A stretch of DNA of 64,000 bases from Atherinomorus stipes. Taxonomy: Eukaryota > Chordata > Actinopteri > Atheriniformes > Atherinidae. The notes under the pieces are model-generated. The model did no database searches. It was not told where the DNA came from and saw only the letters and a list, made by a program, of their open reading frames with translations. Every line of letters begins with the position of its first letter. Within the stretch, counting starts at the first letter, position 1. The DNA lies in the NCBI GenBank assembly GCA_023101725.1, contig JALJCO010009075.1, positions 1 to 64,000 on the forward strand, given 5' to 3'. Below are positions 56,701-64,000 of this stretch, piece by piece. The translations under genes were made by a program, and so were the position numbers.

Positions 56701-59700
56701 AAAAAGAAAAGAAAAAATTGGCTGCATACAAGCGATGGAGAGCATCGTAGCAAAAAGCTTCCAGGGCTGCTGGGGTCCCTTCATAGGGTGTGCATGTTTT
56801 CCAGGGCATGTACTTTGAAGCAGCTTATTTTTGCCTTGAGCAAAACTGAAATAAAACTGAAAACCAATAATGAAATTTCATATGAAGCATCATTTTATTG
56901 TCAAAACAAAAAAAAATCACATTGGCCATGATTGGAGACAAGTGTTTGGATAAGAAATAGGATAAATCTATATCCTTCATGTAAACGTGCAAATCAGACC
57001 ATTCTGAGATTCCCCACACTGTCACAGCCACAAAAATAGGAAAGACAATGTTTATTTTATATATTTTCTTCTTTCTTTTTTGCTTTCATTGCTCGTTTAA
57101 CACGGGAAAAACAGGCGTGGATCTAGAAGATTTTGTATGATTGCATTCTGATTCTGCTTTGTATTACTTCAATTGCGGCTGCACAAACACTTGTAATTCA
57201 TTGATGAGAAAGTTCATCAGTCTTCTTCAGCATTTTTGGTGATTAAACTTTCCACGGTCATCACATCTGGTGGCTTTATGACTTTTACATCCTTCTCATG
57301 AAATTTGGACGGCGTGGACAGATAAATGTCCTGCATGTGCGCAGATAGCAAAACGATGCTGCCAGGTATTTGATTGCCCGTTTTTGGGGCAGTCAGATTT
57401 TAGGGGTGTCCCGTGTACCCCCCAGGACCACCCTACTGGTCCTACCTTTGGAAAAGACCTATTGCCTGAAAATACATCTGCTTCTAGTAACATTAGAAAC
57501 ACATCACAGTCATGTAGTGGTCTTGGTTGTTGTAGTTTCACAGGTTTTATGGTAATTTCTGACAATGCAAAGTGTTTTATATATAAACCTGAACAACATA
57601 AATCAGAGCGAACTCACTCATGCCTATTATTTTCCTTTGTATGTAGAAAACAGACATAAAAACAAGTTTAAAAGCATTTGCTCTAAAACTGCCATGCATC
57701 CCACACAACAGCTGCATGCAAGTTGGAGAAAAAAAAATATCTGGTATAAATAATCTAAGAAATACATGCACAAGCTGTTATGAAAAAATGATGTTGCACA
57801 CTCTGATTCTAGATCAGCTGCCCAGTCAAGACCTCATCACATATGTAGCGTAACTAAAGTGCATTGTTAGATGTAGTGCTTATGTAGCAGTTCGGCGCCT
57901 ACGAGGGCCCTGCTGCTATTTTGGGAAAGGCTGCTAGGAAGAAGCAAAACGTCTCTCAGGGCAGCAGAAATGCAGCGTAGAAGGACAGATGAGGGGGAAA
58001 CAAAGAATGAGAGATTGCTCTAATAAAGAGTTTACTCTCTGCTCTGCTTGCTTGTTTCACCCGGCAATCCACGGTCGTTTGATTTGCATCATTTTACTGG
58101 TTTCACACTGCTGAAACGCTCTTTTCATCGTTCTGTTTTTCCCTTTCCTTTTGTTGTTGTATTTTTAGTCTTTTGTTCTGGCATCTAGTTTGAGGCGTGC
58201 GCTGTTTGTTGGTGGTGGAGAAGTTGGTGTGGATGCACAAAGAGCAGTTGATTAAAAATAATTAGCTCCGTTGGTAGCTCCAACTTCACACTGTAAATTC
58301 TAACATTGGCTTAGATAGAATATATTTAGCAGATATAACTTAATTTTAGTCATCTTGTTATAAACACTCATCTAAAATATGTCAACTTTGGAGAACAAAG
58401 GGTTGAATAAATTAATACAAATACGCTGAATAAATGTAGAAGGTACGACAATAAGAAAAAAAAAGTGAGAGAAAATAGTGATGGTGGTGAGGGGTGGGCA
58501 GGGGCGTCTCCAGCCTTCAAGGACAACCAGAGCTTAGCCCGGAGTCGCACCAGGTGTAAATTTGAAAAAAATTAGACGAGCTAAAAAAATTTTAATAAAA
58601 AAAAAAAAAAAAATCAACCACAAAATCAACAATAAAATGTTGACCATTATGATGCTAAAACACATTCGCTGCACTCACGCAGAACGGTTCATACAGTCTT
58701 CACCTTTTCTCTTCTCTTTCACTCATCCCTGACCCTCCTCATCATCACGTTCTCTTCTCACCTGCTCTTATCTCATTATTTGCTTTCTTTTTCTTCCTAA
58801 TTTGTTCTCCTCTCTCCTATTTGTTCTCTTCCCCTCATCACTTGTTCTCCTTTTCTCCAACTCATTTGTCTTCTTCTCCTCATTTGTTCTCATTTTCTCA
58901 TTTATTCATTTATAGGTTTCACAAATCAGAATCAGTGCTTAAATTAATCTAAAGTCCCTAAAGAACATCTGAGTCCAGGTTTGAAAAGTCTACGTGTTGT
59001 AGTTTTCACACAGGACCTCGTTAAATGTTGTCAGTAGAAAATTTTTGAGTGGAATTGCCCTTTAAGCCAAAATCGAAACAGAAGCTGGGAAGGAGTTGCT
59101 GCTAACTTCAGCCTCGTTTTTTATGTTGGGGGGGGTTCATGTTGACTTTTTCATATTGTTTTTATGGAGCAAAAAAGAGTCACCACTGTGATATCTTACC
59201 TTCTACTTTCCTGCTGAAAATCTGAGGATGTAACTGCTGCTTTCTCTCATATTTTCTGTCCATCTTCGCTCTCATCATCTGCTGATACTTTAATCTGACT
59301 GCTGCTCTCTGCACATGCGCACACGGAGCCGACAAACTTACTTTAGCTTCGTCTGACATCAGATGGGGGGGCTAATCTAATCGGACCTTGGACTTCACAC
59401 ACACACGCTCACTCACACACCACACCAACGGGAGCTAGGCTGGACCTTCGCCCAGTCATGGTGCGTTCAAGTGCTGGTAGAAAGAAACTGAACAGTTTCA
59501 ATAGGTTACAAACTAATATGGACCTTTGGACAAAACGTCCCGACTGTTCTTCTTTTTGAAAATCAACTGCTGACAGATCAGTACTGAGTTCCTGCATTTT
59601 TCATTTCAATACAGATTGAAAGTTTTTATTTATTAATATTTCTTGTTATGGTATGGTGAACTCATTCATGATCTGATGAGGGCAACATCCAAGTTAGCAT

Positions 59701-61663
59701 TGGGATTCACTAATGTGCACTTGTGGAAAATAAAATATTTAAAACAAATCTGTTTCCCTCCTTTCAGTCTGGGATTTAAATCTGAGCATTTATAAAGCGA
59801 TGCATGGCCCTGTTTCTACATTCTCGTGACTGCACTAACTCATCCAACGCGCACCGTTTGCTAAATCTTTTGCTTTCTGATTTACAGATTTAACCAATCT
59901 GTGCTCACAAGATTAATTCAGAAGCCAACTCTTCGTAAGAGGTCATGGCAGAGAGTGACAAAAGCAGCTTTAATCCAGAAAATTATCTGCAAGAGAGAAT
60001 GGTGATTAGGAACTGTTGTCTTGTTGGAAAACACTAGAGGGTGGAACCCAACCTTCTCTGTAAAAGTGTGTCTGCTAAGCTTTAAAGCGGAGTGGCTGGT
60101 GAGAGTTTTATTTAAAAGTTGAGGCATGTAGAATAAAGCTGAAATGAGAAACAGTTAATCTTAAATTGTTCAGCTGCTGTTCCAACAACCAAGAAGTGTG
60201 CCATCCTTCCAGATCTCCTTGACATTGTTTCGAAAATAATCTGATTACCATCTGTGTGGCTTACACAGAATTGCCCCCTCAACTGTGGCGGAGGTCTGAA
60301 CTTCTGGTGTTTGCCCAGATTAGTCTGTACTTAAACTCTGCATCTTTGCTTTTCTCTGTTTTTGCTTTAGCAAACATCTTTCGTGCAAACAGTGACATGT
60401 CAAGTCTGCATAATCAGACGGCAGCAGTAATGAGACCAGCAGCACTCACATTACACGTTGTGTTGCAAATCCATCAGCGGTTAATGCCAGCCGCTGGTCT
60501 CATCCCACATAAAAGCTGACTAAAGTGCTCTCTAATGATTGCCTTTTCGAAGTTGTTGATTTTGCCTTTATTTCAGGTGAGGTATTGTTCTCGAGGTGGC
60601 GTTTTTGATTAATATTGGTGACTGAAGGAAAGGATTTATGGTTTATTTCTCTCTCTTTTAAGATTTGGACACTTGCTTGACCTCCAGTCACTCTACTGTA
60701 TAATTAAAAGACAAAAGCTAACTCAGATTTACTTCTCAAATTACTCACCTCATTCCATTTGTTGCACATTTCATGAAATTATAATGCAACAGACGAGGTG
60801 TGAGGCATGAAATACTGTAAAGCAAGCCAAGGCATCTTTTTAAGTACGATACAATATGCTCCTAATTATGATCCAGTGACTAATGCATTAGCATTTACAG
60901 ACTTACAGTACACTTTACACTGAATTAAATATTACGTATTTATATCTAAATCACAGGCTGCGTGGTAATAAGGTTTTTAGGACTTTGAAAAGGGCTTTTT
61001 ACTGATGGCTTTCTTCTATAACGTTCAGAAGCCTTCTGAGTTTATTTAATGCCTTGTTATATTTCCAAGCCTTGGGTTTTAACACAGAGCTGTCTGTCAG
61101 CCCGGAAAATTACCCCTGACCCATCTGTTTTGTAGGTTAAAAACAGACCGAAGCAGGTTTTTCCCAAATCACTTCTTCTTTGTCTCGTGTCTTTTAACAT
61201 TCAGCGTTTGCCCACTGAAAGATGCCGTACAGTACATCTGAATGGGACCAGCTGTAAAAGCAAATCCTTTTTTCCCTGCCTGATATGTTTGCTTTGGTTA
61301 TAGGGGATATTGTTACATTAATTCTTTTCATTTGAAAGCAAAACTACAGAACATGGCAGATTTTCACACTGTGGTGCCCCCTAACAAAGGCTAATTCAGC
61401 ATCAGTTGGTGGTGTGTGACACGAAGCAAAACGCAGCTGTCACATGATGCTCCAGGCTGGAACAAAAGTTGTGACGAGCGGGTTCTCAGTCTCAGGACAC
61501 TGCAGGCGATGACGGCTCCAGGAATGTGCATAATAAATATCCCTGTGCCATCAAAATCCAACAGAAGGACACGGTTTTAGGATCAGAAACCGATGACTTT
61601 CACTTTAAACTCAAGTTGTGTTGCAGTTTATTGTAGCATTCTTGAAATCATTTCACCTGGACA
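56701..61663. other. Intron 2 segment, no gene seen
   Basis: It includes an A-run near 58597-58613 and a pyrimidine-rich stretch with repeated TTTGTTCTC motifs (about 58740-58915). The CA-rich tract at 59395-59425 and scattered short frames (57296, 59409, 59918, 60256) show no domains. Neither splice-bounded coding sequence nor complete repeat ends were found. Confidence 0.4.
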
Positions 61664-61861
61664 TACAGCAGGAAAGAAAATATTGAACACAACATTTTTC
61701 TCAGAAAATATATTTCTAGTGGAGCTATTGGCATGAAATTTTCACCAGATGTCGGCAACATTTAAGTAATGCACACATACAAAGAAATCCTAACATTTAT
61801 GTCCATAAATAAGGTTATGTGTAATATAGTGAAATGACACAGGGAATAAGTATTGAATACG

Positions 61862-63300
61862 AGTGAGTGTGGGTATGTAAGGTCGGAGAGCGGAGTGGGT
61901 GGGTGTATGTGTGTGTGGGGGGGGTACACGGAGGTGTTGGGTAGGGCTGGGCGGTGTGGGCGGAGGTTCGTATCTCGGTGTTCGTGCCGGGCATCTCGGT
62001 GTCGGTGTGGTGCGGTGTGGCTGCGGGTTGGTTGGGGGCCGGGCGCTTTGGTGGGGGGTGCGGTTTTGTTTGTGGCTTCCGGGGCTTTTTGTGCGGGGCG
62101 GGCGCAGGGGGGATCTGTATCTTGTATGTGGTTGCTCTTGCGGTATTGATGTCTTGGGTGCCCGTGTCTCGATGTGGGGGCGGTGACGGTATATCTTTCA
62201 GCCCTAGTGTTGGGGTAGGTGTGTGGGGAGTGTGTGTGTGAGCGTGGTGGCGGGGTAGGGGGTGGTAGAGGGTAGAGGTGGTGGCGCCCTGGTGTCAGGT
62301 GTATGGGGCAGGGACTTTGGGGTGGGGGCTGGCCTGCCCTGGGGGGCGTCGTCTGGGGGGTCCGGTCCTCCTGGGTTTCGGTTGGGCCGCCCGGGTCCGG
62401 GGGGGGGGTGTCTGCTCCTGGGCGCTTGGGCCCTGGGCCCGGCGCTGTCTCCGCTCCGGGGGACGCCCGGCGCCCGGTGGGGTCGGCAGCTGCTGGTCTT
62501 GGTCCGCTGGGGCCTGGGCCTCCAGACTGCGGGGGGCTCCGGCTGGGGCCGCCTTTTGCCGCCCTTCGGGGGGATGCATGTCCGCTCTGGGGGGGGGGGG
62601 TAGCTGGGATCTGGGCCTCTGGGTGGCTGCTGGGGGCCTGGGTCGTGAGCCTTGCGGGCTTCCTCCTCCTTGCAGAGACGAGGCTGCATCTGCATGACTG
62701 TATCACCACGGAGCACCCTTTATTATGCATGTTGACACTGTGACACTGCTTTCCATTGCGCTGACTAGGTTGTACCTCTTCTCTACTTCCCATTGCGATG
62801 ACTAGGTTGTACCTCTTCTCTACTTCCCATTGCGATGACTAGGTTGTACCTCTTCTCTGCGTAGTTCTGCGTGTGTTTGTGTGTGTTTGTATGATCTGAG
62901 GATATTTAAGCCACCTGCAGGTCCTCCTGTAGGGGATTGCTTGTTTTGTTTTCCAACAGAGACCTTGGTTGTTTAGGGATCGCGGTACAGATGTACCAGT
63001 GAACTGTGTAAGTGGATTCATGTTTTCTCTCCTCTCTCTCTTCCTCTTCCTTACTCTCTCTCTCTCTGTTTCACTTTCTATCATTACCTCTGTTAACTTT
63101 CATTTCTCCCTTGTCAGGCCCAGCAGTATGAAATGGAATGGTGTAATAGACAAATGTTTAAATAAAGAAATAAAATGAATAAACATGATATCAAGTGGAG
63201 CCTTATGTTCATAAAGCTCCGCTTGATAAAGCAAAACTGTTCAACAGAATAAAGCAATCAGATTTCCATTCTGCTTGCTTCGATGCTGGACAGGACAATT

Positions 63301-63325
<25 letters not shown>
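61862..63325 (+). mobile_element. GC-rich polyadenylated insertion (retroposon-like)
   Basis: The left 0.8 kb is very GC-rich, G on the plus strand. It is followed by a threefold tandem repeat of about 39 bp (GATGACTAGGTTGTACCTCT, 62760-62860), a pyrimidine tract, AATAAAGAAATAAAATGAAT near 63162, and an A-run of about 25 (63301-63325) at its right edge. A 3' A-run with nearby AATAAA suggests an inserted reverse transcript or the 3' part of a retroelement on the plus strand. No reverse transcriptase is recognisable. A long minus-strand frame through the GC-rich part (61762-62793) is low-complexity Pro-rich sequence that I do not accept as a gene. Confidence 0.55.
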
Positions 63326-63331
<6 letters not shown>

Positions 63332-63372
63332 GCTTCAGCTCCATGTGGACTAGGTCTATGTTCTCCAGAATG

Positions 63373-63800
63373 TCATGGGTTTGTCCAGATGATGTGTTGC
63401 ACCTTCAAACAAGCGTCAACATGCTTTTTCTTCAGAAATGGAGTCTTGCGTGGTGTGCGTGCATGAAGGCCATGGCGGTTGAGTGCGTTCCTCCTTGTTT
63501 TCTCTGAAACAACTGTAGCTGCTGGTTCCAGGTCTTTCTGAAGCTCTCCACGAGTGGTCCTGGGCTGTTGGAGAACCTTTCTGATTATTGTTCTGACTCC
63601 TCTGTCTGAAATCTTGTGAGGAGCACCTGGCCGTGGCCGCTTTATGACCATGCCGTGTTCTTTCCACTTCCGGATGATGGTCCCAATGGTGCTCACTGGA
63701 ACTTTCAGAAGTTTACAAATGCACCTGGAACCAATGCCTTCAGTGTGTTTGCCATAATACGGTTGCGTAGGTCTTTAGACAGCTCTTTGCTTTTACCCAT
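63373..63800 (-). pseudogene. Tc1-like transposase N-terminal part, family A copy 2
   Basis: ATG at 63800 opens MGKSKELSKDLRNRI. A one-base shift near 63750 then leads to the frame SRCICKLLKVPVSTIGTIIR, KWKEHGMVIKRPRPGAPHKI and PRTTRGELQKDLEPAATVVS, ending near 63373. It corresponds to the two helix-turn-helix regions. The catalytic domain was lost at the insertion. The same one-base shift is present in copy 1 at 18040-19544. Confidence 0.85.
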
Positions 63801-64000
63801 CATGCAATGCTTCTTGTTTGACACCTTGGTGATGAGAAACCTTTTTAAAGGCATCAATCAGGACTAAACCAGCTGATATTACTTTGTACTGATAGAGGAC
63901 AGGATTACTTTCTAAATACTGACAGACTCCAGCTGCTTTCTTGGCTTCCAGATCTTTGTGTCCTCCATTTCTTCATGTGTTCAACCCTTATTCCCTGTGT

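Larger units (their letters stand above)
30106..64000 (+). other. mgat5b: mgat5b intron 2, partial (at least 33.9 kb)
   Basis: No sequence resembling the next part of the protein (luminal stem, then the cysteine-rich start of the catalytic region) is visible before the window ends. The whole remainder is therefore read as intron 2 containing transposable elements. A nested or neighbouring gene cannot be excluded but none was recognised. The stretch 30106-30413 holds nothing I can name. Confidence 0.6.
61666..64000 (-). mobile_element. Tc1-like transposon, family A copy 2, interrupted and cut by window end
   Basis: TA at 61664-61665 precedes a left inverted repeat (61666-61861) that matches 18040-18235 closely (TTTCTAGTGGAGCTATTGGC, CACCAGATGTCGGCAACATT). 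From about 63350 to 64000 it matches 18740-19355. The section equivalent to about 18240-18730, coding the C-terminal part of the transposase, is missing and replaced by an unrelated insertion (61862-63325). The right inverted repeat lies beyond the window. Confidence 0.88.

Noticed and set aside
61762..62793. 343-codon minus-strand frame rich in Pro, Arg and Thr
   Set aside because: It reads through a G-rich low-complexity block that is open in several frames on both strands, runs on into the Tc1 terminal repeat, and has no domain. Openness here follows from base composition.

Overview
This window is vertebrate, almost certainly teleost fish, genomic DNA. It has no operon-like gene packing. 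It holds short exons bounded by GT/AG splice sites, and most of the rest is interspersed repeats typical of fish genomes: Tc1-like transposons, hAT-like elements with GATATCGATA-type termini, L2/CR1/Rex-like LINEs with microsatellite tails, TTAA-flanked miniature elements and long simple-sequence tracts.

The only host gene I can support is mgat5b (alpha-1,6-mannosylglycoprotein 6-beta-N-acetylglucosaminyltransferase B, also called GnT-IX or GnT-Vb) on the + strand. Its first coding exon (17140-17207) encodes the cytoplasmic N-terminus. Its second (29993-30105) encodes the Golgi signal anchor and the start of the stem. The two join in frame across a 12.8 kb intron. A nine-codon upstream ORF ends in an ATGA overlap with the start codon. 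I found no third exon, so everything after 30105 is read as the start of a very long intron 2 (at least 33.9 kb), and everything before about 16.6 kb as upstream flank.

Upstream flank (1-16600): a TIR element (15-1796), an 11-bp tandem repeat, a broken Harbinger-type Myb/MADF gene with one intron (4076-4607), two copies of one miniature element (5841-6782 and 7571-8891, the second interrupted), and a 5'-truncated LINE (9187-11005). The LINE sits between 9-bp target-site duplications inside another repeat, whose uninterrupted copy is at 42925-43165. hAT and Tc1 fragments follow.

Intron 1 (17208-29992): two Tc1-like elements with dead transposases (18040-19544 and 27633-29240), nested hAT-like elements, and a long CTTT microsatellite.

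Intron 2 (30106-64000): further hAT copies, one carrying a 34-bp minisatellite, a third Tc1 family (34674-35841), inverted partners of intron-1 repeats, and four TTAA-flanked elements between 40.6 and 53.8 kb, one of which carries a nested hAT with an 8-bp duplication. A tRNA-derived SINE abuts two head-to-tail LINEs (53925-56700). A second copy of the intron-1 Tc1 family, interrupted by a GC-rich polyadenylated insertion, runs off the window end. Apart from mgat5b every coding trace is transposon-derived, and nearly all are broken. I saw no bacterial, phage or CRISPR-like system and no clearly new functional system. The points most worth checking are the mgat5b upstream ORF, the inverted repeat pairs around exon 2, the loss of both catalytic aspartates in one Tc1 transposase, and the TTAA-element cluster.
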